Notes: generated by a model from the letters alone, not told the origin. Shown: positions 1 through 8,609, numbered from the stretch's first letter. The stretch: DNA of 64,000 nucleotides from Rossellomorea aquimaris (GCF_008180865.1 NZ_VTEX01000002.1:806001-870000), one strand, 5' to 3'. Numbers and translations are program-made.

Positions 1-740
1 CTTCCTACAGCTAATTTGTCATGTAAGAAATTAGACACTTTCCCTTGAGGGTCGAATTCCGCTTCTCTTTTAACAGAAATTCTGAAGACGTTCTCCATTG
101 GCGCACTTGATAAACTGTACTGACGAATATGGGTGAACTCTTCACCAGGAATGGATAGCCGTACAGAAATATATTGACCCGGCATGTAGGTTGGGACATT
201 GCCCCCTTCTTTTGGTTGAAGATAGAAAGAGGTTATACTATCGCTTTCCACTACTTTTTTCGCGACGATAAACGGTTTAAAGTCTCTGTATCCGGCATCT
301 TTGTTCTCCGTTTCCTTGTACATCTCTTCTTCTACATCAATAAATACCCCCGCGATGACACCGTATGCTTCTCCCCACGCTTCAATGATTTCATCTGTCG
401 CCGCGTCTCCAAGAACTTGCTTGATGGCTTGAAGTAAATGCTCGCCAACGATCGGATAATGCTCAGGCTTAACGCCTAAACTTCTATGCTTGTGCGCGAT
501 TTGCTTTACAACCGGCAGGATCATCTCGAGCTTATCGATATTCTGTGCAGCTGCATACACCGTATTGGCTAATGCGGTTTGCTGTCTGCCCTTTTTCTGA
601 TTGGCATGATTGAAAATATTTAGTAATTCCGGATGATTAGTAAATAAATTTTTATAAAAAGTGGACGTAATTTCCGTTCCTTTGACTTCTAACACTGGCG
701 CAGTCGATTTCACGATTTCAATGGTTTTTTGAGATAGCAT
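1..740 (-). CDS. hmp: Flavohaemoglobin (NO dioxygenase), C-terminal part off the window
   Basis: Oxidises nitric oxide to nitrate in the cytosol using NAD(P)H and O2. About 246 N-terminal residues are visible; the gene runs off the left edge, so the NAD domain is missing only because of the window. Residues 1-140 are a globin domain with the proximal haem histidine H85 in KHRSLGV. The FAD-binding barrel follows, with YMPGQYISVRL and RQYSLSSAP. ATG at 738-740 follows AGAGGTGA. It is divergent from nsrR, with two NsrR-type operators between them, the classic arrangement for NO-inducible control. Identity is firm; the regulation is inferred from the operators. Confidence 0.95.
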   Translation of the reverse strand, partial: MLSQKTIEIVKSTAPVLEVKGTEITSTFYKNLFTNHPELLNIFNHANQKKGRQQTALANTVYAAAQNIDKLEMILPVVKQIAHKHRSLGVKPEHYPIVGEHLLQAIKQVLGDAATDEIIEAWGEAYGVIAGVFIDVEEEMYKETENKDAGYRDFKPFIVAKKVVESDSITSFYLQPKEGGNVPTYMPGQYISVRLSIPGEEFTHIRQYSLSSAPMENVFRISVKREAEFDPQGKVSNFLHDKLAVG

Positions 741-753
741 ATTGGTCACCTCT

Positions 754-778
754 AAAGATATATTTTAAATACATCTTT
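754..778. promoter_or_regulatory. NsrR operator 1 (hmp-proximal)
   Basis: A 25-bp near-palindrome with half-sites AAAGATATATTT and AAATACATCTTT. It matches the known Bacillus NsrR pattern (AAGATGYATTT inverted repeat). It sits just upstream of the hmp ribosome site, where bound NsrR would block transcription. Confidence 0.8.
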
Positions 779-800
779 AGCGTACTCCCCTTTTCACCAC

Positions 801-825
801 AAAGCAATATACAAAATACATCTTT
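801..825. promoter_or_regulatory. NsrR operator 2
   Basis: A second 25-bp site, AAAGCAATATAC then AAAATACATCTTT, aligned with operator 1 and 47 bp from it start to start. One half is well conserved and the other degenerate, so it may be a weaker site. It lies between hmp and the nsrR promoter. Confidence 0.65.
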
Positions 826-842
826 AACAAAACAGCCACATT

Positions 843-872
843 TAGACACAAACATGCTTCCTTCTGTATAAT
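843..872 (+). promoter_or_regulatory. Predicted sigma-A promoter of nsrR
   Basis: TAGACA (843-848) and TATAAT (867-872) are separated by 18 bp. They lie 30 bp ahead of the nsrR start and just downstream of NsrR operator 2. Confidence 0.55.
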
Positions 873-901
873 AAATGTATCGGATCGGAAAGGTGAGATA
901 A

Positions 902-1360
902 ATGAGACTAACTTTATACACTGACTACTCACTGAGAGTCCTAATCTTCCTGGCATCAAAACCAAAAGAAGAACTCTCTAATATAAAAGAAATCGCTGAT
1001 GCGTACAGCATCTCAAAGAATCACCTGATGAAAGTGACGTATGAACTGGGGAAAAACGGTCTGATTGAAACGATCCGCGGCAGAAACGGCGGTATCAAAC
1101 TAGCACAATCCCCGGAAGATATAAATATCGGAAAACTTGTCCGGACCACAGAAGAAGACTTCCACCTTGTCGAATGCTTTGACGCCAAGAACAACAGCTG
1201 CGTCATCACTCCAGTCTGCGGACTTAAGCATGTACTCGGGAAAGCGTTAAACGCCTACCTCTCTGTCCTTGACGAATACACCCTGGCCGATTTGATCCAA
1301 AACCCGATGGACTATCGGTTCCTATTTCAAGAACAGAAGCAGGATGAAGCTTCCACCTAG
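902..1360 (+). CDS. nsrR: NO-sensing Rrf2-family repressor NsrR
   Basis: A 152-residue cytosolic repressor whose [4Fe-4S] cluster is destroyed by NO, releasing DNA. The N-terminal winged helix (about 1-75) includes the Rrf2 RGRNGGIKLA wing. The three cluster cysteines C92, C100 and C106 are present, as is D8, the fourth ligand described for NsrR. ATG follows GGAAAGGTGAG. It is divergent from hmp and flanked by two matching operators, so it probably controls hmp and possibly itself. A rho-independent terminator follows directly. Confidence 0.93.
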   Translation: MRLTLYTDYSLRVLIFLASKPKEELSNIKEIADAYSISKNHLMKVTYELGKNGLIETIRGRNGGIKLAQSPEDINIGKLVRTTEEDFHLVECFDAKNNSCVITPVCGLKHVLGKALNAYLSVLDEYTLADLIQNPMDYRFLFQEQKQDEAST

Positions 1361-1365
1361 TTATG

Positions 1366-1400
1366 AAAACTCCTTTCCATTTCAATGGGAGGAGTTTCTT
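1366..1400 (+). terminator. nsrR terminator
   Basis: AAACTCCTTTCCAT pairs with ATGGGAGGAGTTT across a short loop, followed by a T-rich run. It starts 6 bp after the nsrR stop. Confidence 0.75.
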
Positions 1401-1472
1401 GTTTGGGACGGAGTAGAGTCAGGCGCGTTTTATCCAGGTATAACTTATCCACAATTAACTCACACCCATTCA

Positions 1473-1503
1473 AAAAAGCCTGTTTTCCAACTGAAAACAG
1501 GCC
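1473..1503 (-). terminator. Terminator of the 1510-1902 gene
   Basis: GCCTGTTTTC/GAAAACAGGC stem with a 5-nt loop and a T run on the minus strand. Confidence 0.8.
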
Positions 1504-1509
1504 CCTCTC

Positions 1510-1902
1510 CTACTTCTTACTCTCACTATATTTAAATGTCATGAACACGAATAGGAAAAAGCTGAGTAATAACGTGCTTCCTCCTACTATATAGAAGACC
1601 ATCGTGAAGCTTCCCGGCAGGTTAAATGGATTTAAGTTGTACATCCACATCCCAAGGGTTAATCCGATTGAACCGATAATCGCAGTCCATACGTGGGCAA
1701 ATGCCAGTTTCGAAGATTTCGGCACTTGATAGGAACGATAATAAGAAGAATACGCAAATAAGCTTAACCAGCCCACTACTAAAATATGAGCGTGAATGGG
1801 TTTAAATGCATAGGATCCCGCTCCTGCCATATGAGACCCGAGAAATGCTCCAATAAACCCATAGATGGCGGACATTCGTAATAAAAGGACATTCCACGGC
1901 AC
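1510..1902 (-). CDS. Small haem-copper-oxidase-I-like membrane protein
   Basis: A 130-residue, four-helix membrane protein resembling a fragment of the cytochrome oxidase/NO reductase subunit I family, as annotated in other Bacillus. It has helix-borne histidines in PIHAHILVVGWLSLFAYSSYYR (split here: PIHAHILVVGW, then LSLFAYSSYYR) and FAHVW. The reading frame is open further upstream, but GGGGGAAG sits just ahead of a GTG at 1902 (start VPWNVLLLRM), which I take as the start. Full oxidases are several times longer, so this is not a complete enzyme. A role in haem or NO chemistry next to hmp/nsrR is only a guess; no NsrR site was seen upstream. Confidence 0.75.
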   Translation of the reverse strand: MPWNVLLLRMSAIYGFIGAFLGSHMAGAGSYAFKPIHAHILVVGWLSLFAYSSYYRSYQVPKSSKLAFAHVWTAIIGSIGLTLGMWMYNLNPFNLPGSFTMVFYIVGGSTLLLSFFLFVFMTFKYSESKK

Positions 1903-2136
1903 TATTTCTTCCCCCTTTTTTATCTGAAGTATTGCTTCAATCATTATAGTATAGTTTCCCCGTGGTTCGCTATGTTTCTTGTTTGGATGCCACAGAACGT
2001 TCATTTTCAATGCACGAAACAAATACTTATCCCTTCTTTCGCATACGATAGAAAGATGGGTGTAAACACTTGCAAACGGTGCCCGCACTGATACAATAAG
2101 AATGTAATAGAACATTCTGAAAAAAGGAGATTACAT

Positions 2137-3369
2137 ATGTCTAATTACCAACAAAATCTTGAGAAATATGCTAGTCTGGCTGTTGAAGTCGGCGTCAATG
2201 TTCAAAAGGGACAGACACTTGTCATCAACACGTCCATCGATTCGGCAGAATTTGTCCGCTTAGTGGTAAAGAAAGCCTATGAAGTTGGGGCTAAGCATGT
2301 CTACGTTAACTGGAATGATGATGTAGTGAACCGTACGAAATATGATCTTGCTCCCGACGAAGCATTCCAGGAGTTCCCACAGTGGAAAGCAAGAGAAGTC
2401 GAAGAGCTTGCTGAAGGCGGAGCTGCATTCATGAGCATCGTATCTTCAAGCCCTGATTTGCTTAAAGGGGTAGATCCAGACCGCATCTCAAACTTCCAAA
2501 AGGTAGCTGGAAAAGCAATGTCCAAATACCGTCAATTCATTCAATCGGACAAAGTGAGCTGGTGCGTACTGGCTGCCCCTTCGAAAGACTGGGCTGCAAA
2601 AGTATTCCCGGAAGCTTCTGAAGAAGAACAGGTGGATTTACTTTGGGATGCAATCTTCAAAGCAGTCCGTGCCGACCAGGCTGATCCTGTCCAGGCATGG
2701 AAGGATCACGACGCAAATCTTCACGAAAAAGTGGAATACCTGAACGAAAAGAACTACAAAAGGCTTCACTACACGGCACCGGGGACGGACCTTACAATCG
2801 AGCTTCCTCAAGGTCACCTGTGGGTGGGAGCTGGAAGTGTGAACGAACAAGGAACCACTTTCATGGCGAACATGCCAACGGAAGAAGTATTCACGGTTCC
2901 ATTAAAAACTGGTGTGAACGGAACTGTATCAAGCACGAAACCACTTAGCTACGGTGGTAACGTGATCGATAACTTTACGATTACATTCGAAAACGGCCGT
3001 ATTGTGGATGTTAAGGCTGAGGAAGGCGAAGAAATCTTGAAGCGCCTTGTGGACACAGATGAAGGGTCTCATTACCTTGGGGAAATCGCCCTTGTCCCTC
3101 ATCAATCCCCAATCTCTCAATCGAATGTGTTATTCTACAACACATTATTCGATGAGAACGCATCAAACCACCTTGCGATCGGAAATGCCTATGCATTCTG
3201 TATCGAAGGCGGAAAGAAAATGAGTGAAGAAGAGCTTGAGAAAAACGGTTTGAACAACAGTATCACACACGTTGATTTCATGATCGGTTCTGACAAAATG
3301 AATATCGATGGAGTGAAAGAAGACGGCTCGACTGAAGCAGTATTCCGCGATGGCGGTTGGGCGTTTTAA
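2137..3369 (+). CDS. ampS: M29 family metallo-aminopeptidase
   Basis: A 410-residue cytosolic aminopeptidase of the AmpS/PepS/AmpT (M29) family, which removes N-terminal residues using two metal ions. The full family length is present. The C-terminal catalytic half contains conserved VPHQSPISQ, LFDENASNHLA and THVDFMIGS segments with the likely His/Asp metal ligands. Start ATG follows AAAAAGGAGATTACAT. Single gene with its own terminator. The sequence GGGACGGACC at 2782-2791 encodes part of PGTDL and is one of the dispersed words reported in the findings. Confidence 0.92.
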   Translation: MSNYQQNLEKYASLAVEVGVNVQKGQTLVINTSIDSAEFVRLVVKKAYEVGAKHVYVNWNDDVVNRTKYDLAPDEAFQEFPQWKAREVEELAEGGAAFMSIVSSSPDLLKGVDPDRISNFQKVAGKAMSKYRQFIQSDKVSWCVLAAPSKDWAAKVFPEASEEEQVDLLWDAIFKAVRADQADPVQAWKDHDANLHEKVEYLNEKNYKRLHYTAPGTDLTIELPQGHLWVGAGSVNEQGTTFMANMPTEEVFTVPLKTGVNGTVSSTKPLSYGGNVIDNFTITFENGRIVDVKAEEGEEILKRLVDTDEGSHYLGEIALVPHQSPISQSNVLFYNTLFDENASNHLAIGNAYAFCIEGGKKMSEEELEKNGLNNSITHVDFMIGSDKMNIDGVKEDGSTEAVFRDGGWAF

Positions 3370-3385
3370 GATATGACTGTGGAGG

Positions 3386-3424
3386 ATCCCGGAAGGTGGC
3401 TTGGCTGCCTTTTGGGATTTTTTT
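3386..3424 (+). terminator. ampS terminator
   Basis: Imperfect hairpin (ATCCC/GGGAT outside, AAGG/CCTT inside) followed by seven Ts. Confidence 0.65.
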
Positions 3425-3516
3425 ATGGGGGTGAGGTGGGGATTGGAAGAAAATCGCTTGACTGAGCGCTCAATCCGTTGGGTGTAACTGGAAAAAGAGG
3501 CATATATTGAAATTTT

Positions 3517-3604
3517 GACGCAATAAATTTAAAACATGACGCATAAAGCAAAATATAGACGCATAAAATTATACTTTGACGCAAAAAGCCTGAAAAAAGA
3601 CGGA
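3517..3604. repeat. Periodic GACGCA cluster, 20-21 bp period
   Basis: GACGCA starts at 3517, 3538, 3558 and 3578, with GACGGA at 3599, so spacing is 21, 20, 20, 21. The spacers are AT-rich and only loosely alike. This is the main content of the 3425-3713 gap; no gene is evident there. Confidence 0.8.
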
Positions 3605-3713
3605 ATTCTCTCCTTTCGATCGGTGTATCCTTCTCCCATCATCCTATAAACCTTCCATTCACAATGTTATTAGCACATTTTCGAAACAAATACTCCTCTT
3701 TCGTTTAAAAAGC

Positions 3714-4319
3714 TCACCCATACTGCTTCGTCAACGCAATGGCTGCAATCGTCGCACCCGCTGCCTGGGCATAGCTTCCGAATGCGGTGACCTGCAGTCC
3801 GATTTCCTTCATTTCGTTTAAAATATAAACTTCTCCTATCGCTTCAATTGCTGCTCCAAGGGATTGAAGTGAATTTCCGGCTGCAAGAAGATTTGAAAAC
3901 TCCCGAGTACCCAACGTGGCCCCATAGGCTTCCAGTCCTGCCCCTAAGGATTGGATGGTGTCTCCAAAAATATCAAGGTTCAATCCTTCCAATTCTCTTC
4001 CTGCGAATTGGAGTTCAGCTGCTGCAACGTTTGTTACGTTTCCTGAAGCCTGAATCCAATCACCGATCACTCTTAACGTTTCTCCAAATGAACCGTCCGA
4101 GACTTTTTCCGCTCCCACCCCCTGAAGTGCATTTCCTGCCGCTTCAAATCCGTTTCCGATGGAGACCAACCGAAACCCGAGAGGCTCTTGACCGGATCGT
4201 TCTTCTTGTATGACCATGGTTTCGCCAATTGCTGCAATCACCGTTCCGATCACCTGCGTCCAAGCACCAGTAATAAGGATAAGCCTATCGATCACCTCCA
4301 CCCACCGTTCCTTTCCCAT
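3714..4319 (-). CDS. Glycine-rich repetitive protein of unknown function
   Basis: 201 residues with about six imperfect repeats of the form G-x3-Q-x2-G-x4-A-x-G, for example GDTIQSLGAGLEAYG and GNSLQSLGAAIEAIG. It resembles the Bacillus repetitive-protein family I recall as DUF6944. There is no signal peptide. The regular small-residue helical pattern suggests packed amphipathic helices. The ATG at 4319 has no good ribosome site; the in-frame GTG codons 7 and 9 are alternatives. Function unknown. Confidence 0.75.
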   Translation of the reverse strand: MGKERWVEVIDRLILITGAWTQVIGTVIAAIGETMVIQEERSGQEPLGFRLVSIGNGFEAAGNALQGVGAEKVSDGSFGETLRVIGDWIQASGNVTNVAAAELQFAGRELEGLNLDIFGDTIQSLGAGLEAYGATLGTREFSNLLAAGNSLQSLGAAIEAIGEVYILNEMKEIGLQVTAFGSYAQAAGATIAAIALTKQYG

Positions 4320-4483
4320 TCAATACTTTTAATGTATTCAGAAAGGAGAAAATGGTATCTTTAGTCGCTGCTTCATCATGAGTAAATATTTTGTAAATAC
4401 CAGTTAAATCAGTCTTGTTTATTTTGTCCTATCGAGCTATGATATTCTAGTTCATCTAGCGGTTCATGAGGGGAGGAATATAG

Positions 4484-5773
4484 ATGAGAATTCGAGATTG
4501 GGACCGTAATTTAAAGGTCCGGCTGTTTGGGGAAGCAGCGATTAACATTACGTTCTGGATGTTCTTTCCGTTTTTGACGATTTATTTTACAGAGTCATTC
4601 GGAAAGCAGACAGCAGGATTATTATTGGTCCTTTCACAGGTATTCGCCGTACTCGCGAATCTGATGGGAGGCTATTGCGCAGATCGCTTTGGGCGAAAGC
4701 GTATGATGGTCATTTCGGCCTTCGGACAAGGCTTTGCCTTTCTAATCTTTGGCCTTGCCAGTTCACCGTGGCTCGATTCAGCCATGATCGGTTTTATCTG
4801 TTTTAGTTTGGTAGGAGTATTTGGCTCGTTTTATTGGCCTGCAAGTCAGGCGATGGTGGCCGATGTAGTGGATGAAAAGGACCGCAGTCATGTGTTTGCA
4901 GTCTTTTATACGTCCATAAATATCGCAGTGGTCGTAGGACCGATCCTTGGAGGGATTTTCTATGTTCATTACCGTTTCGAGCTGTTAATTGCCGCTGCGC
5001 TTATCTGCATGTTCCTAGCTCTTCTTTTATATAAAATGACGAGGGAAACAGCACCTCTAGACACTAGTAAGCTACTGGTGACAGAAGGAAAAAAGAAAGC
5101 CTGGCATAATGTGATATCAGATCAGATAAAGGATTACAGTGTTATTTTTAAAGACAAAACGTTTTTATTATTCATATTAGCAGGGATTCTCGTAGGTCAA
5201 ACGTTTATGCAACTGGACCTGCTGATTCCAGTATATATTAAAGATGTGATGGATCAGGCCACTCTGTTCAGCTTCGGGGACTGGTCATTGACCCTTGTGA
5301 GTGAGCAGGTATTCGGTTTGATACTATCTGAGAATGGATTCCTGGTTGCCCTTCTTACGGTGGTCATCACGAGATGGATCACGAAATTCCGTGAGCGCAA
5401 TGTGTTCATCCTATCCTCAGTCATCTACGCCGTTTCAATTTTTATGTTTGGACAAACAAGCTCGGTTTGGATGTTTGTGATTGCCATGGCGGTGTTCACA
5501 TTCGCAGAGCTCATGACAGCGGGCATCCAGCAAAGCTTTGTTTCAAAGCTTGCACCGGATCATATGCGGGGGCAGTACTTTGCCGCAGCCAGCCTGCGCT
5601 TCACAGTCGCGAGAACGATCGCACCTCTATCCATCACCCTCTCACTTTATGTAGGGTATGATTGGACGTTTATCATCCTTTCGATTCTTGCTCTTGTGAG
5701 TGCCGGACTCTTCTTCATCATGTTCGAACGTTTTGAAAAAGAAGAATTGGAATTGAAGAAAGCTGTTCAATAA
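4484..5773 (+). CDS. MFS transporter, drug-efflux type
   Basis: A 429-residue major facilitator protein with about 12 membrane segments. The MFS loop 2-3 signature reads GGYCADRFGRKRMM (about residues 62-75). It most resembles the YqjV/MdtH-like group of proton-driven exporters of small molecules. ATG follows GGGGAGGAATATAG. A single gene ending in a strong bidirectional terminator. Substrate unknown. Confidence 0.88.
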   Translation: MRIRDWDRNLKVRLFGEAAINITFWMFFPFLTIYFTESFGKQTAGLLLVLSQVFAVLANLMGGYCADRFGRKRMMVISAFGQGFAFLIFGLASSPWLDSAMIGFICFSLVGVFGSFYWPASQAMVADVVDEKDRSHVFAVFYTSINIAVVVGPILGGIFYVHYRFELLIAAALICMFLALLLYKMTRETAPLDTSKLLVTEGKKKAWHNVISDQIKDYSVIFKDKTFLLFILAGILVGQTFMQLDLLIPVYIKDVMDQATLFSFGDWSLTLVSEQVFGLILSENGFLVALLTVVITRWITKFRERNVFILSSVIYAVSIFMFGQTSSVWMFVIAMAVFTFAELMTAGIQQSFVSKLAPDHMRGQYFAAASLRFTVARTIAPLSITLSLYVGYDWTFIILSILALVSAGLFFIMFERFEKEELELKKAVQ

Positions 5774-5812
5774 AAAAAGGAATGATCCGCAATGGATCAT
5801 TCCTTTACTTTT
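5774..5812. terminator. Bidirectional terminator between convergent genes
   Basis: AAAGGAATGATCC/GGATCATTCCTTT hairpin with A and T runs on the two sides. It serves the MFS gene and the convergent secreted-repeat operon. Confidence 0.9.
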
Positions 5813-7396
5813 TTACTGTCCTAAATCAAAACCTTCATCATCAGACTGTAGCATTGTATTTAGACCTAGATCTGTCGAAAGACCAAGGTTGAACTCAGAG
5901 TCTGAAGAATCTTCATTCTCCCATTGAGTGTAGCTTGCATCTGCATTTACACCAAGGTTAGACATTAGAGAAGATTCATCTTCTTCATCAGAAGACAAGA
6001 ATCCAAGAGTTGTATCTGTACCAGCATTTAATCCGGCACTCGTATACTCTTCTTCATCAGAATCCATTGATTCAGCCCATAGTCCCGCTTCCACTGCGTT
6101 CATGACAGTAGCAGCAGTTTGTTCGTCTTCATCGTTCGACATAGCACCCAGCATCAGGTTATTCGCTGCGTTTGTTTCAAACTTAGAATAGTCGTCGCTG
6201 TTTTCAACAGTCGTCATGACAGAAGTATCGTTCATAGTTTCTACTTTAGCAGAATCAGCATCTTCTTTATCTTCTGTTCCCAATACAAGACCATTTGCAG
6301 ATTCAGTACCAAATGACGCTTTAGAAGAATCGTCTTCGCTTTCAGCACTTACCCAAACATTTGAATCGGTCATGGCATCAGCCATTAATTTGTTCTCTTC
6401 GTCAGATGCAGAAGCATTCAGACCGGAAGTAACGTTTCCAGAAGTAGTAGTGACATAAGAATCATCTTCTTCATTGTACATTGTTTCGTTCATGACTCCA
6501 GCGTTAGTTTCCGCATTCACTTCTGCTGATTCGTCTTCTCCTTCAACCGCTGCGTTTACATCCTGTGATGCTCCCGCTTCTGTTGTTGAAGTAGCTGAAT
6601 CCTCTTCTACTGTTGTTTCGTTCATGACTCCAGCATCAGTTTCTGCATTCACTTCTGCTGATTCGTCTTCCCCTTCAACGGCTGCGTTTACACCCTGTGA
6701 TGCTCCCGCTTCTGTTGTTGAAGTAGCTGAATCCTCTTCTACTGTTGTTTCATTCATGACTCCAGCGTTAGTTTCTGCATTCACTTCCGCTGATTCGTCT
6801 TCTCCCTCAACCACTGCATCTACATCCTGTGATGCTCCCGCTTCTGTTGTTGAAGTCGCTGCATCCTCTTCTACTGTTGTTTCGTTCATGACTCCAGCTT
6901 CAGGTTCCGCATTCACTTCTGCTGATTCTTCTTCCCCTTCAACCGCTGCGTTTACATCCTGTGACGCTCCCGCCTCTGTTGTTGAAGTCGCTGAATCCTC
7001 TTCTACTGTTGTTTCGTTCATGACTCCAGCATCAGTTTCTGCATTCACTTCTGGTGATTTTTCTTCTCCCTCAACCGCTGCGTTTACATCTGAAGTCGCT
7101 TCTGCACCATTATTCCTAGTAACAGAATCATTTTCTTCATCAACGACGGTTTCGTTTACGACATTTGCATCTGCATCAGCACTTGCATCCGTATTTAATT
7201 CTTCATCTGATCCGCCAATATTCAACCCATTTAATAGACCATCTTCAGAATCCAGGATGTTGGCGTCTTCTAGTAACCCATCATTGCTGTTAAGCAGTGA
7301 ATCATTCCCTGCCGCTAAGCTTGTTTGACCTCCGATTGCTAGACTTGCTGCTAATCCACCTGTCATTACTAATGTTCTAAATACGCTTTTTCTCAT
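5813..7396 (-). CDS. Secreted acidic protein with 44-residue tandem repeats
   Basis: 527 residues. A Sec signal peptide (1-29, ending SLAAG) is followed by a very acidic, Ser/Thr/Asn-rich protein with no cysteine and no anchor. Residues 73-292 are five units of exactly 44 residues; the core reads VNAETDAGVMNETTVEEDSA and continues with TSTTEAGASQDVNAAVEGED. After 293 the same pattern decays into about five diverged units of similar length ending EGFDLGQ. ATG at 7396 lies one base past the upstream stop, and its AAAAGGAGAG ribosome site is inside that gene, so the two are co-translated. The family is not recognised. The composition suggests an extracellular matrix, surface-layer or ion-binding protein. 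Expressed, I infer, from the ECF-type promoter at 8789-8816. Confidence 0.85.
   Translation of the reverse strand: MRKSVFRTLVMTGGLAASLAIGGQTSLAAGNDSLLNSNDGLLEDANILDSEDGLLNGLNIGGSDEELNTDASADADANVVNETVVDEENDSVTRNNGAEATSDVNAAVEGEEKSPEVNAETDAGVMNETTVEEDSATSTTEAGASQDVNAAVEGEEESAEVNAEPEAGVMNETTVEEDAATSTTEAGASQDVDAVVEGEDESAEVNAETNAGVMNETTVEEDSATSTTEAGASQGVNAAVEGEDESAEVNAETDAGVMNETTVEEDSATSTTEAGASQDVNAAVEGEDESAEVNAETNAGVMNETMYNEEDDSYVTTTSGNVTSGLNASASDEENKLMADAMTDSNVWVSAESEDDSSKASFGTESANGLVLGTEDKEDADSAKVETMNDTSVMTTVENSDDYSKFETNAANNLMLGAMSNDEDEQTAATVMNAVEAGLWAESMDSDEEEYTSAGLNAGTDTTLGFLSSDEEDESSLMSNLGVNADASYTQWENEDSSDSEFNLGLSTDLGLNTMLQSDDEGFDLGQ
6521..7180 (-). repeat. Five tandem 132-bp coding repeats
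   Basis: Five consecutive units of 132 bp encode residues 73-292 of the secreted acidic protein. The middle four are nearly identical in DNA; the first (7049-7180) is diverged. Copy number should vary between strains and may be collapsed in short-read assemblies. Confidence 0.9.
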
Positions 7397-7397
7397 T

Positions 7398-8609
7398 TTA
7401 TTTTTCTCTCCTTTTAAAAGTTTTTTGGTTTATATACTTTTGAAAAGAAGAGATTGCCTGAGGTGGTTGTGACGGTGGTGCGTTTAACCATTGATCATAA
7501 TAAAGATTCTTTTTCTCATATAAATTGGCTTTTTGGAAGTTGACGGCCATTGCCTGCTGATCCGACACATACCATAAAGATGTTGACCCGGTTACCTGCC
7601 CACTTACTCCACTTGTGCTTGAAGACTGACTTGTAGAATGAAAAGTTGTGGTCGTTAGTAGCGGTTCCATCTTTTTGACCGGCGTGAAAGGAAGTTCATT
7701 CTGTTTTTCTGACTCTTCCGCCTTGGCACGTTCTTTTTGCTCAACTTCAGCCGGTTTTGTAAGTATCGTTTCATTTAATTGTTTCGCTTTGCTCATTCTG
7801 ATGGAGCTTTGATCTGCTTTCTCAGCAGATGTTTCGGCTGGAACCTCTTGTTGAAACGGTTCTTTCCGGACATCCACTTTCTCCACTTCGGCATCATCAT
7901 TCTCTATCTTTGTGTCGACCGAGGGCTCATCCTTCACTTCTGTTTCAACAATCCCAGTGTCCACTTTTACCTGTGGATCCTCGGAAACCTCGACATCGAC
8001 AATCCCTGTATTCACTTTCACTTCAGGGTCATCTGACAGGTCGACTTCCAATAGAGGCTTATCATCTGACAATGAATCTGAAACAGGTTTGGTTGTTTCT
8101 TCCACGGTGTCAGTGACCGTCTTTGTCGTTGAATCCACCGTACCGGTTACTGATTTCGTTGTTTTTTCAACAGTATTTGTAACAGCCTTGGTCGTATTGT
8201 TCACCGTTTCCGTTACAGGAGCCGCTGAGTCCCCTGCGATATCCGTAACCGGTTCCGTCGTGTGCTCCACGGTTTTCTTCACCGTGTTTCCGGCGGTCTT
8301 AGTTGCGGCATTCACAGTGCCAGTAACTGTCCCTGTTGTACGATCAACCGTATCTGTCGCCGAATCAACCGTCTCGGAAAGCATATTTCCCTTTGAGTGA
8401 TTCTCATCCTCTGAAGTTGTTTCAGCGGATGGTTTGTCCTTCTCCTCGTCAGGAGCGGAAACGGCTTCATTCACGGTAGTCGTTGCTTTGTCAGTGACCG
8501 CGTTGACTTCATTCGTCACAGTGGAGAGAAGTCCCCCTTCTGCCGAAGCAAAAGTAGGAATACTGATGACTCCCAAAAAGAGCAAAGCCTGAATTAGGTG
8601 TTTTTGCAC
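7398..8609 (-). CDS. Secreted protein with TV/TT repeats, first gene of the pair
   Basis: 403 residues with a signal peptide (ending FASAEG). Residues 80-190 are a repeat tract of roughly 11-residue units, for example KTVTDTVEETTKPV and KSVTGTVDSTTKTV. Next come acidic repeats (LSDDPEVKVNTGIVDVEV, SEDPQVKVDTGIVETEV), then a Lys/Glu-rich linker and a distinct C-terminus with aromatic residues (LWYVSDQQAMAVNFQKANL). There is no LPXTG motif or membrane anchor. Start GTG at 8609 follows GGAAGGAGGTGACAAGACGCA. It overlaps the translation signals of the next gene. Not a recognised family. The aromatic C-terminus may be the functional domain and the rest a stalk. Confidence 0.82.
   Translation of the reverse strand: MQKHLIQALLFLGVISIPTFASAEGGLLSTVTNEVNAVTDKATTTVNEAVSAPDEEKDKPSAETTSEDENHSKGNMLSETVDSATDTVDRTTGTVTGTVNAATKTAGNTVKKTVEHTTEPVTDIAGDSAAPVTETVNNTTKAVTNTVEKTTKSVTGTVDSTTKTVTDTVEETTKPVSDSLSDDKPLLEVDLSDDPEVKVNTGIVDVEVSEDPQVKVDTGIVETEVKDEPSVDTKIENDDAEVEKVDVRKEPFQQEVPAETSAEKADQSSIRMSKAKQLNETILTKPAEVEQKERAKAEESEKQNELPFTPVKKMEPLLTTTTFHSTSQSSSTSGVSGQVTGSTSLWYVSDQQAMAVNFQKANLYEKKNLYYDQWLNAPPSQPPQAISSFQKYINQKTFKRREK

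Noticed and set aside
6474-7328. A long open frame opposite the 44-residue repeat gene (284 codons, plus strand)
   Set aside because: It only mirrors the repeats of the real minus-strand gene, has no ribosome site, and its low-complexity SST/PAS composition follows from the sense codons.
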